A stretch of DNA of 64,000 bases from JAXLWB01 sp046328715 (GTDB lineage: Bacteria; Chloroflexota; Anaerolineae; Caldilineales; Caldilineaceae). The notes under the pieces are model-generated. The model had not been told where the DNA came from and did not search any database. It saw nothing but the letters and a program-made list of their open reading frames with translations. Numbering within the stretch: the first letter of the stretch is position 1; each line of letters starts with the position of its first letter. The translations under genes and the position numbers were made by a program. Below, piece by piece: positions 34,984 to 42,522 of the stretch. The stretch spans positions 1 to 64,000 of the forward strand of contig JAXLWB010000050.1 in assembly GCA_046328715.1 (NCBI GenBank). Direction: 5' to 3'.

Positions 34984-36105
34984 ATGATCGCACCACCAAT
35001 CACCCCTGCTGTAATTCGACCTGGCAACCTATCCAGGCCCCAACCTGTAAAACGTGAAAAACTGGCCGTCATCGATTGTGACATCCACAACGCCATGCCG
35101 AACGATGCAACGTTGCTGAAATATTTACCCTCCCGCTGGCATCGTCACTATGAGACGATTGGGCCACGCAGCCATATCGGTTCGTTCTATCCGCGCGCTA
35201 TGAAGAACGCCGCCCGTCATGATTCCTGGCCACCTTCCGGTTTGCCACCGGGGGGTGATGTGCCTTTTCTGCAGAAACAGTTGCTGGACCAGTGGGATTT
35301 GGAGTTTGGCATTCTCAATTGTCTCTATGGGGTGGGTGGCGAGTTGAATCTGGAGTTTGGTGCAGCCCTGGCCCAGGCTGTCAATGATTGGCAGATCGCC
35401 GAATGGTTGGAGCCAGAGCCACGGCTACGCGCCTCGATTATCGTACCCTACGAAGATGGCGAATTGAGCGCAGCCGAAATCGAGCGGGTGGCAACCCATC
35501 CTGGTTACGTGCAGGTGATGTTGATTGCACGTACGAATGCACCACTCGGTCACCGCAAATATTGGAAGCTGTACGAAGCGGCAGTGCGTCACGATTTGCC
35601 TATCGGCATCCACTTTGGTGGTGCTGGCGGCGGACCGATTACCGGCGCAGGCTGGCCGTCGCACTACATCGAAGATCATGGCGGGATGCCGCAAGCCTTC
35701 TACGCTCAGGTGATCAGCATGGTTACTTCTGGCATCTTTGAACGTTTTCCTACGCTCAAGATAGTGCTGATCGAAGGTGGCTTTGCCTGGTTACCGCCCC
35801 TGATGTGGCGACTCGATGCAACTTGGAAACAACTCAAAGAAGAAGCACCTACCCTCACTCGCTTGCCTTCGGAGATTATCCGAGAACATTTCTGGGTAAC
35901 GACGCAGCCGATGGAAGAGCCACCCCAGCGGCGCTATTTCCTCCAACTTCTCGAGCAAATGGATATGAACGACCGGCTGATGTTTGCTACCGATTATCCC
36001 CATTGGGACTTTGACGCACCCGATCAGTGCTTCCCGGTCGAGTTACCGACTCCGTTGAAGCGGGATATTCTGGCGGAGAATGCGAGAAAGTTGTATAGAT
36101 TTTGA
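34984..36105 (+). CDS. Amidohydrolase family 2 protein, paralogue of the preceding gene
   Basis: The 373-residue protein starts at the ATG at 34984 with GAGGAG 8 bases upstream, only 12 bases after the previous stop. It repeats the features of its neighbour: VIDCDIHNAM, PIGIHFGGAGGG, VLIEGGFAWLPPLMWRLD and ATDYPHWDFD. The two are a tandem duplication that has diverged strongly. The product is soluble, and the same inferred acid hydrolase/decarboxylase role applies. Confidence 0.86.
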   Translation: MIAPPITPAVIRPGNLSRPQPVKREKLAVIDCDIHNAMPNDATLLKYLPSRWHRHYETIGPRSHIGSFYPRAMKNAARHDSWPPSGLPPGGDVPFLQKQLLDQWDLEFGILNCLYGVGGELNLEFGAALAQAVNDWQIAEWLEPEPRLRASIIVPYEDGELSAAEIERVATHPGYVQVMLIARTNAPLGHRKYWKLYEAAVRHDLPIGIHFGGAGGGPITGAGWPSHYIEDHGGMPQAFYAQVISMVTSGIFERFPTLKIVLIEGGFAWLPPLMWRLDATWKQLKEEAPTLTRLPSEIIREHFWVTTQPMEEPPQRRYFLQLLEQMDMNDRLMFATDYPHWDFDAPDQCFPVELPTPLKRDILAENARKLYRF

Positions 36106-36187
36106 AACGTGATGCGTGAATAGTTGCTCTCTCTATCAACATCAAGAAAGAAAATCAGACGACACACATTTCACGCATCACGTTTCA
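36103..36187. repeat. Palindrome at the gene end, family D
   Basis: A perfect 18-bp inverted repeat (36103-36120, 36170-36187; arm TGAAACGTGATGCGTGAA) begins with the TGA stop codon itself. Related text lies at 36658-36761 and weakly at 63448-63504. Confidence 0.75.
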
Positions 36188-36204
36188 CGTATTAGTTTTC
36201 ACCT

Positions 36205-36654
36205 ATGACCAAACATATCGTTGCAACAGTTGATGAGATCCCGCTGGGCGGGCGCAAGCTGGTCGAGATTGACGGGCGTTCGATTGGGGTGTTTCACATC
36301 AAAGGCCAGTTTTATGCCATCCGCAACCGTTGCCCGCACCAAGGCGGCCCAATGTGCGAGGGCCGCTTGACCGGCTTTCTCACTGCCACCCAACCGGGTG
36401 ATTACCAGTATAGCCGTCAAGGTGAGATTCTGCGCTGTCCCTGGCATGGCTGGGAGTTTGATGTGAAGACTGGCCAATCCTGGTTTGATCCGGCGCAGGT
36501 ACGGGTGCGCAGCTACAGAGTCAGTGTCGAAACGCTCTCTCCCGAGGCGCTCGACGATGCCTCTTCTGCAGAAGCCGAACTTCAGAAAGGCCCCTACCTC
36601 GCTGAAACCTATCCTGTGACAATTGAGCAACCGTATGTGATTGTTGAAGTTTAA
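36205..36654 (+). CDS. Rieske [2Fe-2S] ferredoxin-like protein
   Basis: The 149-residue protein holds a Rieske cluster with the ligand pairs CPHQGG and CPWHGWEFD (Cys-His each). It resembles stand-alone Rieske ferredoxins, which pass electrons to ring-hydroxylating or demethylating oxygenases, or N-terminal parts of such oxygenases. The catalytic mononuclear iron domain is missing here. Neighbouring amidohydrolases fit an aromatic degradation route; no oxygenase or reductase is encoded nearby. Confidence 0.88.
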   Translation: MTKHIVATVDEIPLGGRKLVEIDGRSIGVFHIKGQFYAIRNRCPHQGGPMCEGRLTGFLTATQPGDYQYSRQGEILRCPWHGWEFDVKTGQSWFDPAQVRVRSYRVSVETLSPEALDDASSAEAELQKGPYLAETYPVTIEQPYVIVEV

Positions 36655-36657
36655 TTG

Positions 36658-36761
36658 TGTGATGCGTGAAACGTAATTCGTGAATTGCCGAATTTCGACC
36701 TTCTACTCTTGCCGCCTGCCGGACCTAACAGCAATTCACGTTTTAAGCATCACGCATCACA
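36658..36761. repeat. Palindrome, family D
   Basis: TGTGATGCGTGA with following CGTAATTCGTGAATTGC pairs with GCAATTCACGTTTTAAGCATCACGCATCACA split across 36731-36761. It starts just after the Rieske gene stop. Confidence 0.7.
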
Positions 36762-36780
36762 TTTTCCAAAGGAGTCATCC

Positions 36781-37677
36781 ATGCTACCCATCATTGACAC
36801 GCATCAACATCTCTGGGATTTAGATCGTTTTACGCTGCACTGGACTGCGGGTTCGCCCTCCTTAGCCAGGAACTATCTGCAAAGTGATTATGCTCAGGCT
36901 ACGCAGGGACTCAACGTCGTCAAGGCCATTTACATGGAAGTCGATGTCGATGAGTCGCAACAGGTGGCTGAGGCGGAATACATCATCGATCAATGCCAAC
37001 GTCCCGATACGCCGACCGTTGGGGCTGTGATCTCAGGCCGTCCGGCGTCGGATGGCTTCCGAGACTATATCATGCGCTACAAGGGTAGCCCATACATTAA
37101 AGGCGTGCGTCAGGTGTTACATGGCGATGGTACCCCTCCTGGCTATGCGCTACAGCCAAGTTTTGTCAAGGGAGTGCAACTGTTAGGTGAATTGGGGATG
37201 AGTTTTGATATTTGTGTACGCCCTGGCGAGTTAAGCGATGCGGTGAAGTTGGTCGATCAATGTCCGGGAACACAATTTATCCTCGACCACTGTGGCAATG
37301 GTGACCCCTATCTGATTGCCGAACCGGAACGAATGCCGGATATGCAGGCAGGCTATCCTGTCCATTCTCGCCAACAGTGGATGGATGATATTCAAGCCTT
37401 GAGCCAACGACCGAACGTGGTCTGCAAGATTTCGGGCATCATCGCCCGCGCCGAACCAGGATGGAGCGCTGATACCTTGGCTCCAACTGTTAATCACTGT
37501 CTCAACTCGTTTGGACCGGATCGAGTCATCTTTGGCGGTGACTGGCCAGTCTGTACCCTGGGTGCTACCTATCGTGAATGGGCCACTGCGCTGCGCCAGA
37601 TTATTGCCCACCGCAGTGAGGAAGAACAAGCGAAGCTACTTTCGAAAAACGCAGAGCGGATTTATCGATTGGGGTAG
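36781..37677 (+). CDS. Amidohydrolase family 2 protein (COG3618, fuconolactonase-like)
   Basis: The 298-residue protein starts at the ATG at 36781, preceded by AAAGGAG. It has IIDTHQHLWD (full His-x-His), VVKAIYMEVDVDE, FILDHCGNGD and GGDWPVC, which are typical of L-fuconolactonase/rhamnonolactonase and 2-pyrone-dicarboxylate lactonase relatives. It should hydrolyse a lactone ring. It is the last plus-strand gene of the catabolic block, followed by an AT-rich palindrome. Confidence 0.85.
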   Translation: MLPIIDTHQHLWDLDRFTLHWTAGSPSLARNYLQSDYAQATQGLNVVKAIYMEVDVDESQQVAEAEYIIDQCQRPDTPTVGAVISGRPASDGFRDYIMRYKGSPYIKGVRQVLHGDGTPPGYALQPSFVKGVQLLGELGMSFDICVRPGELSDAVKLVDQCPGTQFILDHCGNGDPYLIAEPERMPDMQAGYPVHSRQQWMDDIQALSQRPNVVCKISGIIARAEPGWSADTLAPTVNHCLNSFGPDRVIFGGDWPVCTLGATYREWATALRQIIAHRSEEEQAKLLSKNAERIYRLG

Positions 37678-37683
37678 TGAATG

Positions 37684-37714
37684 GTAATTGGGTAATTACT
37701 CAATTACCAATTAC
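37684..37714. repeat. AATTAC palindrome, family E
   Basis: GTAATTGGGTAATTACTC and TCAATTACCAATTAC form a compact imperfect hairpin between two convergent genes. Similar AATTAC-word elements lie at 41711-41755 and 16021-16104. Confidence 0.65.
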
Positions 37715-37720
37715 AGCTTT

Positions 37721-38194
37721 TTACGTCACCTGTATGACTTTTCCGCCAGTCATGGCTTGTAGTTCATCCGGCGTGAGTGGAAAGACGGCATTTGAGTGTC
37801 CGGCGGCCGCCCAGATGTTAGGATAGTTCCAGAGGTCTTGGTCGATGTAGGTTTCAAGCGGATGGGCGTGGCCCAAAGGAGGTACACCACCGATAGCAAA
37901 GCCGGTTTGTTCACGCACGAAGTCGGCATCGGGACGTTCTAGCTTTTCACCGACATGTTCGACCATCGCCTTTTCGTTGACACGATTGATCCCGCTGGCA
38001 ATGATCAGCACCGGCTTTTTGCTATTTGCGCCACGGAAGATCAACGACTTGGCAATTTGCGCCACCTCGCAGCCGACTGCCGCCGCTGCTTCGGCACTGG
38101 TGCGGGTAGAATCTGCTAATTCAATAATCTGGTTCGAGAAACCACGGGCAAGTAAAACGTCTTGAACTCGTTGGGCAGAGGGTTTGAGAGGCAT
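37721..38194 (-). CDS. YbaK/EbsC-family aminoacyl-tRNA deacylase
   Basis: The 157-residue protein removes wrongly charged amino acids from tRNA (Cys- or Ala-tRNAPro class). I start at the ATG at 38194 (MPLKPSAQRVQDVL). Family marks are AAAVGCEVAQIAKSLIFRG (the catalytic Lys region), GFAIGGVPPLGHAHPL and WAAAGHSNAVFPLTPDEL. The length is normal for the stand-alone form. Confidence 0.9.
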   Translation of the reverse strand: MPLKPSAQRVQDVLLARGFSNQIIELADSTRTSAEAAAAVGCEVAQIAKSLIFRGANSKKPVLIIASGINRVNEKAMVEHVGEKLERPDADFVREQTGFAIGGVPPLGHAHPLETYIDQDLWNYPNIWAAAGHSNAVFPLTPDELQAMTGGKVIQVT

Positions 38195-38212
38195 AGTTTG
38201 GTAGCAAAGCTG

Positions 38213-38267
38213 CAGGGAGCAAGATGCAGGTTGCAAGTAAAAAGTGCAACCTGCATCTTGCTCCCTG
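38213..38267. repeat. Perfect palindrome upstream of the deacylase gene, family F
   Basis: A 23-bp perfect inverted repeat (38213-38235, 38245-38267) with a 9-base loop contains GGAGCAAGATGCAGGTTGCA. It lies after the 3' end of the YugP-like gene (same strand) and before the deacylase start, so it is probably the YugP terminator. Confidence 0.8.
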
Positions 38268-38272
38268 TTCGT

Positions 38273-38968
38273 TTAGTTTCGTCGTCGTCCCATCAGCAGA
38301 TAGGCGTAGTAGAGTAGGGTCATGATGGCCTGAATGGCGGCGGCAACATAGGTAAGGGCTGCTGCATCCAACACCCGGTTGACACCCACCATTTCCTCCT
38401 GACCGAGAATACCTTGTGTCACCAGCAATTGTTTGGCACGTTTGCTGGCATCAAACTCCACGGGCAAGGTCACCAGCGTGAAGAGCGCTGTGACGCCAAA
38501 GAGGAGCAAGCCCAGCCAGGCAACACTGGTGCCAATCGTATTCGACAGGAACAGACCGACCATAAAGATGATTGGGCCAAGCCAACTGCCAAATTGCACG
38601 GCAGGCACCAGACTTGAGCGCAGTTGCAACGGTGCATAATGTTGCTGATCTTGTAGAGCATGGCCTGCTTCATGAGCTGCCACACCTACTGCTGCGACAC
38701 TGGGCGAAGCATAGGTCGCTTCACTAAGGCGCAACACTTTGCTGCGTGGATCATAATGGTCCGATAAAAAGCCACCACTGCGCTCTACAGTCACTTCACG
38801 CAAACCTGCATTATCAAGAATCGCACGTGCAGCCTGAGCACCCGTCAGCCCGCGCATTGATCGGACTTGCGAATACTTATTAAAGGTACCGCGCACCCGA
38901 AACTGTGCCCACATACCCAGCAACAGGGCCGGTAATGCAAATACAAAATAGAGTGGACTGAAATACAT
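38273..38968 (-). CDS. Zinc metallopeptidase, YugP family
   Basis: The 231-residue membrane protein has an N-terminal span, the zinc motif HEAGHALQDQ (HExxH), and three further spans in the C-terminal half. Length and layout are those of YugP/PF04298-like membrane peptidases, whose substrates are unknown. It sits between murJ and the deacylase gene on the same strand. An envelope protein quality role is inference. Confidence 0.9.
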   Translation of the reverse strand: MYFSPLYFVFALPALLLGMWAQFRVRGTFNKYSQVRSMRGLTGAQAARAILDNAGLREVTVERSGGFLSDHYDPRSKVLRLSEATYASPSVAAVGVAAHEAGHALQDQQHYAPLQLRSSLVPAVQFGSWLGPIIFMVGLFLSNTIGTSVAWLGLLLFGVTALFTLVTLPVEFDASKRAKQLLVTQGILGQEEMVGVNRVLDAAALTYVAAAIQAIMTLLYYAYLLMGRRRN

Positions 38969-39250
38969 AAATTACACTCCTCACCCGATTTATAAACACA
39001 ATGATTGCGAACAATCGTTGGTAGAGATTTAAACGTTCGTATACATGGGATTATATCAGAAGCTTCTGGTAAAGTTTGACGTTCACCTGACAACGAGCCG
39101 ATAATCCCAAGCTTGCCTATATAGCAAAGCCTCTTATAAAAGGCACGAGCCTTCCTCAAATTACCACCGAAATCTCGTATTACAATAGCATAACAAGTGT
39201 CAGAATGGCGTTAACGCAAGATTAGATATTGATACGAACTCTCCGCACTG

Positions 39251-40819
39251 TTACCTTTTTCGTAACACCGCCTGTAGCGCTGGTCGTAGTTCTTCGCTTT
39301 TGAGTAGCGCGCTGATCAGGAAATAGGCCAGTACAGCTACCCCCATGCCTCCGATCCCTGCTGCCCAAAGCGTCAAGTTGCCCATCGCAAACATCGGTAC
39401 CAGACGCAGCCAGAGCCCAACCAAGAGACCCATCCCCAGAGCGGCGATGCCACTTTTCAGCAGAGATTTCCACAATTTGCGTTCATCAATGCCACCCATC
39501 CGCCGGCGCAGAAGCCAGAGCAAAAAGAGCATCTCAATCATTGTCGCACTGCTATTGGCCAGAGCGAGACCGCCATGTTCCAGCGGTCGTACCAGAAGCA
39601 AGCTGAGCAGAATGTTGGCAACCATCGAAGCCACACCCACGACGACCGGCGTCCAGGTGTCGTGCAAGGCGTAGAAGGCACGCACGACGATCTCCAGCAA
39701 CGAGTGGGCGGTCAAGCCAATCGCATAGAATTGCAGGGCATAACCAACCAGTTGGGTATCCTCAGCGCTAAATTGGCGGCGTTGAAAGAGCATTGCCACC
39801 AATGGTTGGCGTAACACAAAAAGCCCAACTGCAGCCGGTAAAGTCAAAAAGAGCACGGTGCGTAAGGTCTGGCCGAATGTACGTTGCATCGACTTGGGAT
39901 CACCGGCTGCAATCTGTGCGGCAAAGGTGGGGAAGATGGCGGTAGCGATAGCCTGGGCAAAGACGCCCTGTGGCAGCAACATCAACATCCAAGCATAGTT
40001 GAGCGCAGCCAACCGTCCCTCATCTAAACCGCTGGCCAGGATTGTATTGACTAAAAAATGTAATTGAACAAAGAAGAGACCCAGAACGCGCGGTCCCATC
40101 AGGCGCATTACCTCTTGTACGCCAGGATCACTCACGGTGAGCGATGGCGTATAACGAGCACCACGGCCCCATAGACCAGGCACTTGTACCAAAAGATGGG
40201 CAAAGGCACCCACCACCACGCCGATGACCATGCCGCGCACGCCAAAAGTGGGGGCAAGAAACCAGGCTCCAGCCATAATGGCTACGTTGTAGAGTACTGG
40301 GGCGGCGGCTGGCAACAAGAAGTGCTGCGTGGCATTCAATGCCCCCATGATCAAGCCACTGGCCCCAAAGATCACGGTGCTAATCAACATCCAGCGCATC
40401 AAGCCGGCGGCAAGTTGTTGTTGAGCAGGGCTAAAGCCAGGGGCAATCAGGTGCTGCATCAACGGCAGCGCAAAGAGCGCCGCTAACCCCGCCAACCCGA
40501 TCAGGATTAACGTGATCAAATTGAGTACCCGGCTGAAAAGGAGCCATGCGCCAGCCTGATCCTGCTTCACCCAATGCCCGGCAAAGGTCGGTATAAAGGC
40601 GCTTCCCAACGCTCCACCCGCCACCAGTTGAAAGAGCAGATCGGGTACACGAAAGGCCGCCAGATAGGCATCCAACTCAGCACTGGCACCAAACTGGGCG
40701 GCGACAATCATCTCACGCAGCAACCCAGTGACCCGACTAAGCACAAAAAAGACCATCACGATCAATGTGGCGCTGGCGATGCGGCGGATGTGGGTGGTGG
40801 ATTGGGCTGAAATTGTCAT
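39251..40819 (-). CDS. murJ: MurJ/MviN lipid II flippase
   Basis: The 522-residue protein with about 14 membrane spans moves lipid II across the cytoplasmic membrane for peptidoglycan synthesis. The start segment VLSRVTGLLREMIVAAQFG is the family signature, and the AAFRVPDLLFQLVAGGALGSAFIP loop (split across the end of helix 2) is typical. Its length is normal. It is likely expressed as a single gene, with an inverted repeat upstream. Confidence 0.93.
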   Translation of the reverse strand: MTISAQSTTHIRRIASATLIVMVFFVLSRVTGLLREMIVAAQFGASAELDAYLAAFRVPDLLFQLVAGGALGSAFIPTFAGHWVKQDQAGAWLLFSRVLNLITLILIGLAGLAALFALPLMQHLIAPGFSPAQQQLAAGLMRWMLISTVIFGASGLIMGALNATQHFLLPAAAPVLYNVAIMAGAWFLAPTFGVRGMVIGVVVGAFAHLLVQVPGLWGRGARYTPSLTVSDPGVQEVMRLMGPRVLGLFFVQLHFLVNTILASGLDEGRLAALNYAWMLMLLPQGVFAQAIATAIFPTFAAQIAAGDPKSMQRTFGQTLRTVLFLTLPAAVGLFVLRQPLVAMLFQRRQFSAEDTQLVGYALQFYAIGLTAHSLLEIVVRAFYALHDTWTPVVVGVASMVANILLSLLLVRPLEHGGLALANSSATMIEMLFLLWLLRRRMGGIDERKLWKSLLKSGIAALGMGLLVGLWLRLVPMFAMGNLTLWAAGIGGMGVAVLAYFLISALLKSEELRPALQAVLRKR

Positions 40820-40833
40820 AAGCTTGGGGTGAG

Positions 40834-40868
40834 GGTGAGGGGTGAGTCAGAAGAACTCACCCCTCACC
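40834..40868. repeat. GGTGAG-word palindrome
   Basis: GGTGAGGGGTGAGT and ACTCACCCCTCACC form a stem with a short loop, with more reiterated GTGAGG text outside. It lies between the divergent murJ and nuclease-like genes, overlapping their control region. Confidence 0.65.
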
Positions 40869-40897
40869 CCTCACTCACTTTTCGCCTCCGCTCATGC

Positions 40898-40926
40898 TTG
40901 AAAAAAGCGAACAAATGGTCTACAAT
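40898..40926 (+). promoter_or_regulatory. Strong sigma70-type promoter, leaderless
   Basis: TTGAAA (40898-40903), 17 bases, TACAAT (40921-40926). The ATG at 40933 lies 7 bases after the -10, exactly where transcription should begin. Confidence 0.7.
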
Positions 40927-40932
40927 ACCGGA

Positions 40933-41679
40933 ATGTCGAATACTTTTTTAGCCATGAATGCCTGGCGCGAGATCTTTGCCAGGATCTTCGATGATCTTCA
41001 TTACCAGGACAATGTCACTCCCGATTGGTTGGTCAATCCAGCAACTAAGCGCCGTCTGAAATTGGACAAATATTATCCAGACGTCGCAGTTGCGTTTCGT
41101 TTTGTCGGGCTGACTGCCAAAGGTCAGGGACGCCAGAGTGACTGGGAAGTGTTGGAAACGGAACAGCGTGATCAGACACGCGAGGAGTTGTGTCGCCAAA
41201 ACGGGGTTGAACTGGTGCTGATTGACCCAGATGACGATGCAGTCAAGCAAGTTGATACGTTATTGCGTATTCTCTCTCGTGCCAGCCGCCTGATGGCACT
41301 CAGCCAGCGTCCTGCCAGCGAAAAAGAAAAGCTGATGCCCAAGCTCAGTGACGCACGCAACCGTGCTACAGAAGTGCGGGCAAGGCTCGCCAAAAACCCA
41401 GAACAGATGATTGCGAATTTAGCGGAAGCATGGCGAGACCGGGAAGCTGGATTCAGTGTCAATCTTACAGCACCGGTTGTACAGGCCACACCCACAAAGC
41501 CGAAAAAGCTACCCAAGCTTGCTGTCGAGCAGCGAGTGCGTCATGAAAAATTTGGCGATGGTGTCATCACTGGGCTCACTGGCGAAGGCGATGATCGACG
41601 TGTCTCCATCCTCTTTGATGCTTCACAAGAGCGCACCTTCTTGCTTTCGATTGTGGCGGACAAGTTGTCGGTGTTGTAG
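40933..41679 (+). CDS. Two-domain protein: nuclease-like N-terminus and UvrD/PcrA-type Tudor-like C-terminus
   Basis: The 248-residue soluble protein starts at the ATG at 40933, since the 13 codons upstream cover the promoter. About residues 1-95 look like a small PD-(D/E)XK-type fold: RRLKLDKYYPDVAVAF, then EQRDQTREELCRQNG followed by a strand VELVLID. The assignment is tentative. A helical segment follows, then residues about 195-248 (VRHEKFGDGVITGL, with GEGDDRRVSILFD), which match the C-terminal RNA-polymerase-binding Tudor-like domain of UvrD/PcrA helicases. A DNA-repair or transcription-coupled role is inference. Confidence 0.6.
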   Translation: MSNTFLAMNAWREIFARIFDDLHYQDNVTPDWLVNPATKRRLKLDKYYPDVAVAFRFVGLTAKGQGRQSDWEVLETEQRDQTREELCRQNGVELVLIDPDDDAVKQVDTLLRILSRASRLMALSQRPASEKEKLMPKLSDARNRATEVRARLAKNPEQMIANLAEAWRDREAGFSVNLTAPVVQATPTKPKKLPKLAVEQRVRHEKFGDGVITGLTGEGDDRRVSILFDASQERTFLLSIVADKLSVL

Positions 41680-41710
41680 GATCAATAGAATTAAGATTTT
41701 TGAGACTAAG

Positions 41711-41755
41711 GGATTAGGTGAGTGAGTAATTGCGTAATTACCAATTACCTAATCC
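41711..41755. repeat. AATTAC palindrome, family E
   Basis: GGATTAGGTGAG..GTAATT and AATTACC..AATTACCTAATCC form an imperfect inverted repeat between the convergent nuclease-like and small membrane protein genes. Confidence 0.65.
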
Positions 41756-41764
41756 CCTTCTTTT

Positions 41765-42181
41765 CTACCGATCATCAAACCCACTATTATAGCCTCGATC
41801 GTACCCGGCGGCACGTCCCTGTGGTTCAGGCTGTGTTTCCTGGTGCATGCGCAGCAGCAGGGCTGCTGTCAACCGCGTATTCTCCTCAACTGCCAATTGC
41901 ATAAGCATGGTTTCGCCTGTGACATACAGGGAGAAGAAGTAGATCAGGCTGAACAAAATCACGGGTACAGCCAGTGTGATACCGCCGAATTGTGTCAGAA
42001 TCGGCTCGGCTACGGTGCGCGCGCCTGGTTGCAACTGTGCTAGAACTTGCTGCCATATTTGAGGGCCAGCCACAATGACACCCACTGCCATTAAGATGCC
42101 GATAATAAGTACAATCCATGCAAACACTTTGAGCAGGTTGCCGACAAATCGCAAAATACCAAATCGGCGCGGAACAGTCAT
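41765..42181 (-). CDS. Small two-span membrane protein
   Basis: The 138-residue protein has two hydrophobic spans (about 17-38 and 68-89) joined by a short extracytoplasmic loop. A C-terminal cytoplasmic tail ends in a Gly/Tyr/Asp stretch (GYDRGYNSGFDDR). No family recognised. It lies alone in convergent position to the nuclease-like gene. Confidence 0.6.
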   Translation of the reverse strand: MTVPRRFGILRFVGNLLKVFAWIVLIIGILMAVGVIVAGPQIWQQVLAQLQPGARTVAEPILTQFGGITLAVPVILFSLIYFFSLYVTGETMLMQLAVEENTRLTAALLLRMHQETQPEPQGRAAGYDRGYNSGFDDR

Positions 42182-42522
42182 AAGATTCCTCCGTACATGG
42201 GTTTGATCAGAATAGTTTCAAGCGCAGAAATATCTGCATTGAGATCTGAAAATTTGCTGGTTATTGGGTGACTACCCAGCTCCCGACCACTCTTTCCTAC
42301 AAAGGAAGGCTCAGGCGGGGTAAGCAATCACGCTATGATTGATAAACCGATAACCGCTTGTCTATCCGATCTCGTCTCCACCGTGACAAAGTTTCAGGTG
42401 TGGTAGATGGGAACAACTCTTTGGAAACAGAGTGGCAACGAATCATAGAAAAGCTTCCCGCTATTGTACAATAGATTTTCTGAACTGGAAGAATTAAGTG
42501 ATGCGTGCAGTTGAAATGAGAA
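42182..42522. other. Intergenic region, nothing identified
   Basis: A divergent control region of 341 bases. It holds runs such as CTACCCAGCTCCCGACC and a GAAAGG-rich stretch but no clear promoter pair, hairpin or riboswitch that I can support. Confidence 0.4.
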
